Positions 1 to 6,459 of a DNA stretch of 18,447 nucleotides are shown in pieces; the first letter of the stretch is position 1, and each line of letters starts with the position of its first letter. Below the pieces are notes generated by a model. The model was not told the origin of the DNA. It saw nothing but the letters and a program-made list of their open reading frames with translations, and did not search any database. The translations under genes were made by a program, and so were the position numbers. This DNA comes from JALXDT01 sp964634755 (GTDB lineage: Bacteria; Acidobacteriota; Aminicenantia; JAMOAD01). The DNA is taken from the NCBI GenBank assembly GCA_964634755.1, contig CAZWJH010000051.1, positions 1 to 18,447 of the forward strand, in the 5' to 3' direction.

Positions 1-377
1 GTTCCTCTGAGTTGTCCGTCTATTATCCTGATTAATATGTTTAATAATTGCTGTTCTTCTCCTTTGTGCTTAACATCACAGCCCCAAAAGAGAATTTTGT
101 CAACCTGAGAAATTCTAAAAATATTAGAGATTAAGGATAAACCCTCCTTACCGGATTTTTCCAAACTTCTGAAAACATTCCATGTCAAGGCATCCTCACT
201 ATTGTCCCTTGATAAATACGCTTTTCCCCCTTTCCCTTTCCTCCAGTGACTTTCGCCGGAAAAACGATCCCTCCATGCTTTTTGAATCAAGATGGGATTA
301 TTTTGATCAACTATAAGATTTTTTCTGTAATCATAGCTTTCCAATTCTTTGGGAATTGCAAACTTTTCTTTTCCCAT
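1..377 (-). CDS. Unrecognised protein, 3' end outside the window (partial)
   Basis: An open frame starts at ATG 375-377 and runs 125 codons to the window edge without a stop. A near-perfect ribosome site (AGGGAGGTG) lies 4 bases before the ATG. The visible N-terminal part is soluble and charged, with no signal peptide or membrane segment. A distinctive stretch sits at about residues 54-70 (YLSRDNSEDALTWNVFRSL), and a second hydrophobic, strand-like part (KILFWGCDVK) at about 95-104. I do not recognise the family with confidence. The layout, with a conserved acidic N-terminal block and the rest of the protein missing, would fit a PD-(D/E)XK nuclease-like protein, but the part that could show catalytic residues is outside the window. 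It follows the DnaE-fingers gene after only 11 bases, so the two are almost certainly co-transcribed and may act together. Confidence 0.75.
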   Translation of the reverse strand, partial: MGKEKFAIPKELESYDYRKNLIVDQNNPILIQKAWRDRFSGESHWRKGKGGKAYLSRDNSEDALTWNVFRSLEKSGKEGLSLISNIFRISQVDKILFWGCDVKHKGEEQQLLNILIRIIDGQLRG

Positions 378-388
378 AACTCACCTCC

Positions 389-1441
389 CTAAAATTTCAA
401 ATAAGTATTTAAAATTTTAAATATGAAATTATCCGCTTTTTTGGAGTCGGGTTTTATTTGAAAGATGCGGGTTAACTCCGGAAGTTTCCAATCCCTTATG
501 TCATCATAAAGAATTAATAATGGGTCATCTTTGATTATAAATTCCTTTCTACTTCTAAAATTAACTTCTTCCGTATAAGCCACATATCCGTCCCACGCCC
601 TCTTATCAATTTTTCTTCTGTCAATAATTGCTATATCAAAATCAATATCCAAAATACTCTCTCCTTCTCCGTCCATCATAGAGCAGCCATTCTTTTTTAC
701 CCATCTTTTAAGTTTGTTTAAAAATTTATCATCCTCAATATTAGCGAAAATATGTGAAAGACAGATGGGTTTTTGCTTTTTCTCTTTTGCATACTTAATA
801 ATATTCTCATTGAAATAAAGCTGAAGGTAAATTAAGAGCGTTAATTCCATTATATATTCTCTTTCCAATTGTGGGATTCTATAATCACTGCATGATCTTA
901 AAATTTCATAGGATGTGTCTTTATCAATTCCTCTTTTCACTCCGCCTTCAATGAATTTTTTACCATACTTTTCAATCTCAAATAAGTCCAATTTCCCCAA
1001 TGCTTTTCTGAGTTTTTCGGCATCTTTTTTTGAAAATCCTCCGATTTTTGTAAGAATTTCTTCTATCTGATCTTTGAAAATAATAATCCCGTAAGTTTCT
1101 GAAATAATAGGCTCAAGCTCAGGATGAATATAATCAATTGATGCAGGGTCTTTTCTACCCTTTAAAAAAGCCTTAACCATTTCCCTGTCATAGACAATTT
1201 TGTAAGCTTTGTAGATTGCAACAAATAAAAACAGATCTTTGAATGTTTCCGGTTTAAACTCTTTCAAAAGTCTTCTTGCATATCTGTCATCAAGAAGATA
1301 CAAGCCCGATGTTTTACCTTTTTTAAGGGTTTCAAAAACTTTCTCATCATCAAGAGGAACTTCAATTTTTTGATTTTCAATCCATTTTTTTAAAAATTCA
1401 CTTAAATTTTTACCGAAAAATTCATTTTTAATTTCTCTCAT
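389..1441 (-). CDS. Stand-alone DNA polymerase III alpha (DnaE) fingers-domain protein with unknown C-terminal domain
   Basis: Residues 28-217 of this 350-residue protein align by eye with the fingers domain of bacterial DnaE. Recognisable blocks are VPLDDEKVFETL (28-39), a diverged FQLES block (48-52), KPETFKDL (63-70), HPELEPIISETYGIIIFKDQ (106-125), AEKLRKALGK (141-150) and FIEGGVKRGID (163-173). The helix that holds GYGFNKSHAAAY in DnaE is matched by residues 186-217, but those residues are changed. The PHP domain, the palm with its catalytic aspartates, and the HhH, OB and tau-binding regions are absent, so polymerase activity is very unlikely. Residues 218-350 are a separate, alpha/beta-looking domain with acidic D265-x-D-x-D269 and E292-V-N294; it could be nuclease-like, but this is unresolved. 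The start is ATG at 1439-1441 after AAGGTGA. The reading frame is intact, which argues against a decaying dnaE. Role unknown; binding DNA or replisome parts is an inference. Confidence 0.85.
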   Translation of the reverse strand: MREIKNEFFGKNLSEFLKKWIENQKIEVPLDDEKVFETLKKGKTSGLYLLDDRYARRLLKEFKPETFKDLFLFVAIYKAYKIVYDREMVKAFLKGRKDPASIDYIHPELEPIISETYGIIIFKDQIEEILTKIGGFSKKDAEKLRKALGKLDLFEIEKYGKKFIEGGVKRGIDKDTSYEILRSCSDYRIPQLEREYIMELTLLIYLQLYFNENIIKYAKEKKQKPICLSHIFANIEDDKFLNKLKRWVKKNGCSMMDGEGESILDIDFDIAIIDRRKIDKRAWDGYVAYTEEVNFRSRKEFIIKDDPLLILYDDIRDWKLPELTRIFQIKPDSKKADNFIFKILNTYLKF

Positions 1442-1510
1442 TTTTTCACCTTTTATACATAAAGTTCACAAAAAATATTTTGATTAAAAACACCCCCGAA
1501 TATCAAACCT

Positions 1511-2821
1511 TCAAATATCATCAATTGAAAATCCCCTGTATTTCACCCTATAATCTTTTAATTTCACAAGTATTTTTTCGCTTTTTTTCTTCAAGAGTTT
1601 CATGTCCAATTTATCCTTTTTCAGTTTCACATCAGCTATTAAGGCTCTTTTTTCTCTTTCGTCAATTGCAATTATGTCAATCTTATTTTTGTGGCCCCTT
1701 TCCCAATAATTGCCTATGAGAGTGTATTTTCCCGATTGTATAAGTTTTTCTCCGAAGTATTTCTCAAGTAAAATCCCCGAAAATGTATCAAAATCCCTTT
1801 TTACAATCTCTTTAAGAGCTGAAAAATTTTTTATCTCAACAAGAGTTCTGTATTTGTAAATAAACCTGAACCAAAAATTTAAAAAATTATCTATTATCCT
1901 GTACTTTATAAGTCTTGAATTTTGTTTTGAAAAAACAGGTCTTATCTTTTCTATGATATTGTATTCATTCTCCAAAACGCTCAAATATCCTCCGACACTT
2001 TTGCCGAGTATTGATTCAATTTCACTCCTTGATGTTTTTGAGGAGGCAATTAAAGAGAGAATTGAAAAATAGGTTCTGTACTCACTTCCTAACTCCTCAA
2101 TCAAAAGCTCCTTTCCTTCATCAATAAAAAAAGAATAGGAAGATAAAATCAGATTGAGCATTGAATCAAAGCTCATAGCATTGTTATCAACAAAAATCTC
2201 TGTATAACGCGGGACACCACCGGTTAATATGTAAAAAGTGAGAAAATCCCTTGCATTAAACTCTTTCACATTATCATTGTATATTGACTTCAAAACCTTA
2301 ATATCAAGAGGAGTTAATATAATTTTACCTGAAACCCGACCGAACAGCGGTTCCTTTCTTCCTTCAAAGATTTTTTTCATAAGAGTATAAATAGAGCCTG
2401 AAAAAATCAAAAGTAATTTTGAGTTATCCTTGTTCAAATCCCACAACCTTTGAAAATCGGAAAAAACAGAATTGTTTACAAAATAAAAATCCTGAAATTC
2501 ATCAATAATCAAAATCAAATGCCTTTCCTTTGATATTTCAAAAATAAATTCAAGAAGCTGAGAGATTTTTTCTATTTTTCCGAAAGGTTTTTTACCTGTA
2601 GCCTTCTCCACTATTGAGACAAACTCCTCGCAAAGCAAAGCTTCATCCTTTTTTGAAACAAAAAGATAAATATAATTTTCACCTTTGAATGCTTCAAGAA
2701 GTAGTCTTGTTTTTCCTATCCTTCTTCTTCCGGTTATGAATATCATCTTGGAATTTCTTTTTGAGAGTTTTAAAATTTCGTTTAAATACCTTATCTCCTC
2801 TTCTCTGTTATAAAATTTCAT
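1511..2821 (-). CDS. P-loop ATPase, ATPase_2/DUF234 (STAND-like MNS group)
   Basis: This is a predicted cytoplasmic ATPase of 436 residues. The Walker A motif is GRRRIGKT (31-38) and the Walker B motif is LILIIDE (102-108), followed by FQDF, as in ATPase_2 proteins. A helical and winged-helix-like middle is followed by a C-terminal DUF234-type region. That region carries a nuclease-like pattern near the end (KIDIIAIDE, then ALIADVKLKK), consistent with a PD-(D/E)XK fold. I chose ATG 2819-2821 because AGGAGG lies 7 bases upstream. The longer frame beginning at 2878 would add 19 residues with no ribosome site and would overlap the promoter. Proteins of this family are common in archaea and some bacteria, often in variable regions; their role is mostly unproven. 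The DnaE-fingers gene follows after 69 bases with no clear terminator between, so read-through is likely. Confidence 0.9.
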   Translation of the reverse strand: MKFYNREEEIRYLNEILKLSKRNSKMIFITGRRRIGKTRLLLEAFKGENYIYLFVSKKDEALLCEEFVSIVEKATGKKPFGKIEKISQLLEFIFEISKERHLILIIDEFQDFYFVNNSVFSDFQRLWDLNKDNSKLLLIFSGSIYTLMKKIFEGRKEPLFGRVSGKIILTPLDIKVLKSIYNDNVKEFNARDFLTFYILTGGVPRYTEIFVDNNAMSFDSMLNLILSSYSFFIDEGKELLIEELGSEYRTYFSILSLIASSKTSRSEIESILGKSVGGYLSVLENEYNIIEKIRPVFSKQNSRLIKYRIIDNFLNFWFRFIYKYRTLVEIKNFSALKEIVKRDFDTFSGILLEKYFGEKLIQSGKYTLIGNYWERGHKNKIDIIAIDEREKRALIADVKLKKDKLDMKLLKKKSEKILVKLKDYRVKYRGFSIDDI

Positions 2822-2849
2822 ATCAAAACCTCCTATCGCAACCACCATT

Positions 2850-2878
2850 ACTGTAATACTCTTTACAATAATTGTCAA
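2850..2878 (-). promoter_or_regulatory. Promoter of the ATPase_2/DUF234 gene
   Basis: Read on the minus strand, a perfect TTGACA (2873-2878) is followed after 17 bases by TACAGT (2850-2855), a fair -10. The ribosome site AGGAGG (2829-2834) and ATG (2821) follow at normal distances. This places an independent transcription start inside the gap after the 222-residue hypothetical gene. Confidence 0.6.
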
Positions 2879-2955
2879 GAGGTGAAGTAATGCCCAAAGA
2901 AAGAGTGAAAATACTCAAAGGAAAGACTATAAAAATCAATAAAAAGCAACTTTTC

Positions 2956-3624
2956 TCACTCAAAATCAATTCTCACAAGTTCTCTTTCTTTAAGGGTATT
3001 GAAAAAATTGTCAATGCACTTTTTGCCTCTTTCTATTTCAGAGGGATAGAGCTTCTTTTTTAAAAGCACTCTTACAATCTCATCCGCATAGCAGTAAAAG
3101 GCTTCGGATATCTCCTCAACTTCAACGGAATCCTTATGAAGATAAATAAGAATCATTCCTTTGTCAGAATTTAAAATGTCCATATTGTAATCTATTTCGG
3201 GACTTGTATTTTTCGGATAAATTTTAAAGCCTTTCAAATCTCCGAATAAAATCTCCAAAGGCAAGTTTTCAAGGTCTTCGTTAAAAAGATAGGTAAAGCT
3301 GCCAAGATGTTTTATTAATCTTTTAAAATATTCAAGAAGAACAGGAAAATCTTTGAAAACAAACTTTCTTTTTTTAATTCCGAGTCCTGTCCAATCAACC
3401 TTTTCTATCGCCTCATCTCTTTTATCCTTTGATTTAAAGCTATCAATGAGTTCATAGACTTTATAGTAAATGTCAGAATCAATTTTTTCTTCATTTTCAA
3501 TAAGCTCTGAAAATTTTTTTAGCACATCAAGTTTTTCATCATCACTTAAAACTTTTGCCTTTTTCAAAGCCTTAAAATAAAGACCTTCTTCAAACAAATC
3601 AAAAATTTTCCTAATCTCTTTCAT
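2956..3624 (-). CDS. Hypothetical mostly helical protein
   Basis: A 222-residue soluble protein that I do not recognise. ATG 3622-3624 is the start because AGGAGG lies four bases before it; the in-frame GTG just upstream (3625-3627) is too close to that site. The N-terminal 90 residues look like paired amphipathic helices (IRKIFDLFEEGLYFKALKKA, then LDVLKKFSELIENEE). The second half is more mixed, with FKDFPVLLEYFKRLIKHLGS (about 93-112) and strand-like GMILIYLHKDSVEVEEI. It ends in a lysine-rich helical part. No cysteine pair, nucleotide-binding motif, signal peptide or membrane segment is seen. It precedes the ATPase gene on the same strand by 134 bases, and that gene has its own promoter, so co-operation is possible but not shown. 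Confidence 0.75.
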   Translation of the reverse strand: MKEIRKIFDLFEEGLYFKALKKAKVLSDDEKLDVLKKFSELIENEEKIDSDIYYKVYELIDSFKSKDKRDEAIEKVDWTGLGIKKRKFVFKDFPVLLEYFKRLIKHLGSFTYLFNEDLENLPLEILFGDLKGFKIYPKNTSPEIDYNMDILNSDKGMILIYLHKDSVEVEEISEAFYCYADEIVRVLLKKKLYPSEIERGKKCIDNFFNTLKERELVRIDFE

Positions 3625-3646
3625 CACACCTCCTTTATTAGATTAT

Positions 3647-3685
3647 ATTATAATTATAACATAGGGTATGTAGCAAATTATGATA
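3647..3685 (-). promoter_or_regulatory. Promoter region of the 222-residue hypothetical gene, shared element copy 1
   Basis: On the minus strand, TTGCTA (3671-3676) is followed after 18 bases by TATAAT (3647-3652). Further overlapping TATAAT copies lie at 3653-3658 and 3642-3647. The stretch 3653-3685, containing TATCA, TTTGCTACA and TATAAT, matches 26 of 33 bases with 6407-6439 on the other strand, upstream of another gene. This suggests a shared promoter or regulator site rather than chance. Confidence 0.55.
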
Positions 3686-3699
3686 CACACCCGGAGTTT

Positions 3700-3725
3700 T
3701 TTCGGATTTTTATAAAAATCCGAAA
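3700..3725. repeat. Perfect 26-bp palindrome
   Basis: TTTCGGATTTTTA is followed directly by its exact reverse complement, with no loop. It could act as a dyad protein-binding site, or the flanking T and A runs could support termination in either direction. It lies about 75 bp upstream of the minus-strand hypothetical gene and about 300 bp upstream of the kinase gene, so neither gene ends here and a simple terminator role is doubtful. Confidence 0.85.
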
Positions 3726-3726
3726 G

Positions 3727-3742
3727 CCTTCTTGACAGAAGG
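3727..3742. repeat. Short hairpin CCTTCT-TGAC-AGAAGG
   Basis: A six-base-pair stem with a four-base loop sits one base after the 26-bp palindrome and is followed by an A run. Read on the minus strand it is preceded by T-rich sequence. With its neighbours it forms a row of three inverted repeats in 80 bp. Confidence 0.6.
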
Positions 3743-3749
3743 GAAAAAA

Positions 3750-3778
3750 GTATAGACGCGCAAATTGTGCGTTTCTAC
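3750..3778. repeat. 29-bp imperfect palindrome, GTAGAGACGC-like dispersed element
   Basis: The arms GTATAGACGCGCAA and TTGTGCGTTTCTAC flank one central A. They pair over 14 positions with two G-T wobbles and one mismatch. The outer and inner bases resemble the GTAGAGACGC...GCGTCTCTAC small palindromic repeats that I recall from several bacterial groups, notably cyanobacteria. The similarity is by eye only, and only one copy is in the window. Confidence 0.5.
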
Positions 3779-3846
3779 GGATGATTGTATATTTGCTATT
3801 TTAATTTCGTTAAAAATCCGCCATACAACCAGCAAACCATCAAGAT

Positions 3847-3889
3847 TAGCTCCAAAAGAGACTTAATGGCTTTATTAGCTTGATTGCCC
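3847..3889 (+). repeat. Degenerate upstream copy of the dispersed repeat
   Basis: This stretch contains CCAAAAGAG, GGCTTTATTAG and TTGCC in the same order as CCAAAAGAG, GGCTTTTAG and TTGGC in the better copy that begins at 3890. The offset is about 47 bases. The match is loose, with small gaps, so it may be an eroded tandem copy or a coincidence of AT-rich sequence. Confidence 0.4.
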
Positions 3890-3952
3890 AAGAGGCTGCC
3901 AAAAGAGGCTGGAACGGCTTTTAGTTTTTGGCTTTTAACCTCGCTTATTTGA
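3890..3952 (+). repeat. Dispersed intergenic repeat, copy A
   Basis: About 63 bases that match the reverse complement of 7504-7568 at roughly 90 percent, with one single-base gap. The core AAAAGAGGCTGGAACGGC is identical in both. The two copies are 3.6 kb apart, in opposite orientation, and both intergenic. The repeat contains AAGAGGCTG twice and GGCTTTTA twice, and can form alternative stems between AAAAG and CTTTT parts. No reading frame runs through it. Confidence 0.8.
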
Positions 3953-3977
3953 TTTTTTGGAATTTGAAAAAACCTGC

Positions 3978-4006
3978 TTTACTAAGTTTTTCTTTTATGA
4001 TATTTT
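3978..4006 (+). promoter_or_regulatory. Possible promoter of the hybrid histidine kinase gene
   Basis: TTTACT (3978-3983) is followed after 17 bases by TATTTT (4001-4006), preceded by TG as in an extended -10. The ribosome-like GGTAGG lies just downstream and ATG at 4026. The region is T-rich and other arrangements are possible. Confidence 0.3.
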
Positions 4007-4025
4007 TTTTTGGTAGGTTAAAATA

Positions 4026-6395
4026 ATGAAAAGGGTAAGAAGTGAAACTTGTCCTATAACAGGGCTTAAAGTTATTAAATCCTCTGAATGGGAAAATATT
4101 GAATTCAGCTCAGGCTATAAAGTTTCTTCCAAAATAATAGGGGATAGAATTATTTACGGAAAGGGTGAAGGCAAACCCACTATAGAGGGTTTAGTAAGCG
4201 CTCTTGGACTTGCACAAAAAATAATAGATGAATTTTTCAATGGAAAACCATTCATTTTTATTGAAGATTTTGAAAAAATTATTAATCCATCTTTTGAGGC
4301 AAGAAAATATTATATAAATTTTATGACAAATCTTAAAAACATGAAAGCTTTGATTTACTTAAATGTAAATCCATATATGAAGTTTAATATAAGACTTGCA
4401 AAAAAACTCAATATACTGTCTTATCCAGTTTTCGTAGTTAAAAATTACAAAGAGGCAATACAGCTCGCTGTTAAAGTATTAAGCGGAGAAATACCTACTA
4501 AAAAAGAGAAAAAAATAGAAATTATTGAAAGAATTCATAAACCTGAATGGGATATAAATTCTAAAGATGCAAAAATCAGATTTGAAGTAATAAATAAAAA
4601 GATTCTCCACTCAATCCCCAAAGGGGAAATAACACCTGAAATATTGAATAAATCCTTCAAAGTTAGTAACAAAATACGAAGAGAATATTTCAGTATAATA
4701 AGGGGTGAATACTATATTGTTGTTGATTTTAGTAAAATAAGTACGACCTCACCCGCGAGAAAAATTTTTATAAAAGAAATAAATGAAATATACGAGAGGA
4801 ATCCTTTTAAAGCATACATTCTATATAATGTAAGCAAACCCATCTCAGTCATTATCTCTCTAAGTAGACCTCTTTTAAAATTCTCTTTAAAAACAGTACG
4901 AAACTTTGAAGCAGCACTTGAATACATATACAGAAAAGAAAATCCTATAAAAAAACTTCTTGATTTTTCTAAATTTAAAGAAAAACTTTCTCTCTTTTTT
5001 CGCAAAAAAACTGATCCAACTATTCAAAAATATGTTGATGAATTTTTGGAATTCTTAAGTGAAATAGATTGGGAAGAGGTAGGTATGGACGAAAAGTATA
5101 AAAAACCTCCCTCTCACCCACTTTACCAAATCTACGAAGCTGTAGCTGTCATCAAAAATGACCTTGATGAGCTATATCTCCAAAAGCAAAAAAATGAAGA
5201 AGAAAAAGCTCTTCTTGAACACAGGCTACACCAATCGCTAAAACTTGAGGCAATAGGAAAGTTGGCGGGAACAGTAGCTCACGATCTTAACAATGTTTTA
5301 ATGGGAATAGTTTCATATCCTGACTATCTTTTAAAAATTATTCCTGATAGTGAAGAGAATAAAAAAGCCCGCAAATACATAAGAAAAATGAAGGAATCGG
5401 GAATAAGAGCTGCAAATATAGTTGAGGATCTTCTCACTCTAAGTGGTAAGGGAGTTAAGAGCTTAAAGATTTTAAACTTGAATTCAATATTAGAAGAATT
5501 CATTACTACTCCTGAATTTAAAGAATTGTCGGAAAAGTATCCCAATATTAGAGTAAAAATTAGTAAAGATGAGAATCTTTATAATTTAAAAGGTTCAAAG
5601 ATACATCTTTATAAAACAATCTTAAACTTGGTAAAAAATGCTTTTGAAGCAATAGAAAATGAGGGAGAAGTTATAATTTCCACCAAAAATGTAAAATTTA
5701 ATAACAAAAAATTAAAAGATTATGAAAATGTACCGGATGGAGAATATATAGAGCTCATAGTATCCGATAATGGTTCAGGAATATCGGAAAAGGATTTGCA
5801 AAAGATTTTTGAACCATTTTTTTCAAAAAAGAGAGTCGGCACAAGCGGCACAGGGCTCGGTATGATGGTAGTGAAAAATACTGTTGAAGATCACGGTGGT
5901 TTTATAGAAGTTGAAAGTAAAGTTAGAAAAGGTACAACTTTTAGTCTTTATTTTCCAGCCGGAAAACACATAGATGAAAAAAATAGTAAATATGAAAAAT
6001 CGCAGAGAATAGATGATTACACAGGCAAGGGAGAGTCCATCTTAATAGTTGATGATGAAGAAGAGCAGAGAATTATCGCAAGTGATATTTTAAAAAGCCT
6101 TTACTACAAAGTAAAAACAGCTTCGAGCGGAGAAGAGGCTGTTAAAATGATAAAAAAGGAAAGTTTTGACCTTGTACTCTTGGATATGATAATGCTTCAT
6201 GGGATGGACGGACTTGAAACTTACAAAAAGATAAAAGAAATAAACCCCAAGCAAAAGACAATAATTATCAGCGGATACTCTCGCCCGAATCAGGTGCTTG
6301 AAGCTCAAAGGTTAGGTGTTAAAAAATATATTAGGAAACCATATACAATAGAAGCAATTAGCAAGGCTGTTTTTGAGCTTTTGAATGAGAAATAA
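4026..6395 (+). CDS. Cytoplasmic hybrid histidine kinase with duplicated N-terminal sensor domain
   Basis: This is a 789-residue protein without signal peptide or membrane segment, so the sensed signal is probably inside the cell. Residues about 10-155 and 174-302 look like two diverged copies of one alpha/beta domain: each has an early strand with GDRII or NKKIL, a middle [I/V]-x-D-[F]-x-K-I, [E/P]-AR-K, and a final KNYKEA or RNFEAA. I recall similar STAS-like N-terminal domains in deltaproteobacterial kinases. A coiled coil (about 380-408) leads to the H box, with phospho-acceptor His419 in AHDLNN. The HATPase part shows NLVKNAFEAI, DNGSGI, FEPFF and GTGLGM. The C-terminal receiver (about 670-789) has DDEEE, phospho-acceptor Asp720, ISGYS and the conserved lysine in IRKPY. 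All catalytic residues are present. No separate response regulator with DNA-binding output is in the window. Confidence 0.93.
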   Translation: MKRVRSETCPITGLKVIKSSEWENIEFSSGYKVSSKIIGDRIIYGKGEGKPTIEGLVSALGLAQKIIDEFFNGKPFIFIEDFEKIINPSFEARKYYINFMTNLKNMKALIYLNVNPYMKFNIRLAKKLNILSYPVFVVKNYKEAIQLAVKVLSGEIPTKKEKKIEIIERIHKPEWDINSKDAKIRFEVINKKILHSIPKGEITPEILNKSFKVSNKIRREYFSIIRGEYYIVVDFSKISTTSPARKIFIKEINEIYERNPFKAYILYNVSKPISVIISLSRPLLKFSLKTVRNFEAALEYIYRKENPIKKLLDFSKFKEKLSLFFRKKTDPTIQKYVDEFLEFLSEIDWEEVGMDEKYKKPPSHPLYQIYEAVAVIKNDLDELYLQKQKNEEEKALLEHRLHQSLKLEAIGKLAGTVAHDLNNVLMGIVSYPDYLLKIIPDSEENKKARKYIRKMKESGIRAANIVEDLLTLSGKGVKSLKILNLNSILEEFITTPEFKELSEKYPNIRVKISKDENLYNLKGSKIHLYKTILNLVKNAFEAIENEGEVIISTKNVKFNNKKLKDYENVPDGEYIELIVSDNGSGISEKDLQKIFEPFFSKKRVGTSGTGLGMMVVKNTVEDHGGFIEVESKVRKGTTFSLYFPAGKHIDEKNSKYEKSQRIDDYTGKGESILIVDDEEEQRIIASDILKSLYYKVKTASSGEEAVKMIKKESFDLVLLDMIMLHGMDGLETYKKIKEINPKQKTIIISGYSRPNQVLEAQRLGVKKYIRKPYTIEAISKAVFELLNEK

Positions 6396-6406
6396 GTAGC
6401 TACCTA

Positions 6407-6439
6407 TATCACTATTTGCTACACATCTGATGATATAAT
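6407..6439 (+). promoter_or_regulatory. Promoter region of the frameshifted small gene, shared element copy 2
   Basis: TATCA, TTTGCTACA and TATAAT (6434-6439) occur in the same order and spacing as on the minus strand at 3685-3653; 26 of 33 bases match. The ribosome site AGAGGTG and ATG 6460 follow. The two copies point outward on either side of the histidine kinase gene. Confidence 0.55.
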
Positions 6440-6459
6440 TTTAAAAAAAGAGGTGTGCT

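Larger units (their letters stand above)
3628..4025. other. Gene-free interval of 398 bp with palindromes and repeats
   Basis: I see no credible gene here. From left to right the interval holds the minus-strand promoter (3647-3685), a 26-bp perfect palindrome (3700-3725), a short hairpin (3727-3742), a 29-bp imperfect palindrome (3750-3778), a degenerate repeat (3847-3889), a dispersed repeat (3890-3952), and a possible promoter and ribosome site for the kinase gene (3978-4025). The density of small repeats suggests an intergenic site that has collected mobile or structural elements. Confidence 0.8.

Noticed and set aside
389..1441. Reading the DnaE-like gene as a decayed fragment of a normal dnaE
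   Set aside because: There is an intact frame with its own ribosome site, a distinct C-terminal domain and a closely coupled next gene. No palm or PHP remnants lie nearby.
1480..1719. 79-codon plus-strand frame
   Set aside because: It is antisense to the end of the ATPase gene and rich in Ser/Phe/Leu, as expected from complement of Lys/Glu-rich coding sequence.
2822..2878. Upstream 19-residue extension of the ATPase_2 protein
   Set aside because: It has no ribosome site and overlaps the promoter; ATG 2821 has AGGAGG at seven bases.
3700..3742. Bidirectional terminator
   Set aside because: Both flanking genes are transcribed away from this site, so neither would end here, and the loopless perfect dyad is not typical for a terminator.
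3890..3952. CRISPR-like array from the repeated CCAAAAGAG units
   Set aside because: Only two poor copies exist at about 47 bases offset, with no regular spacers and no cas genes.
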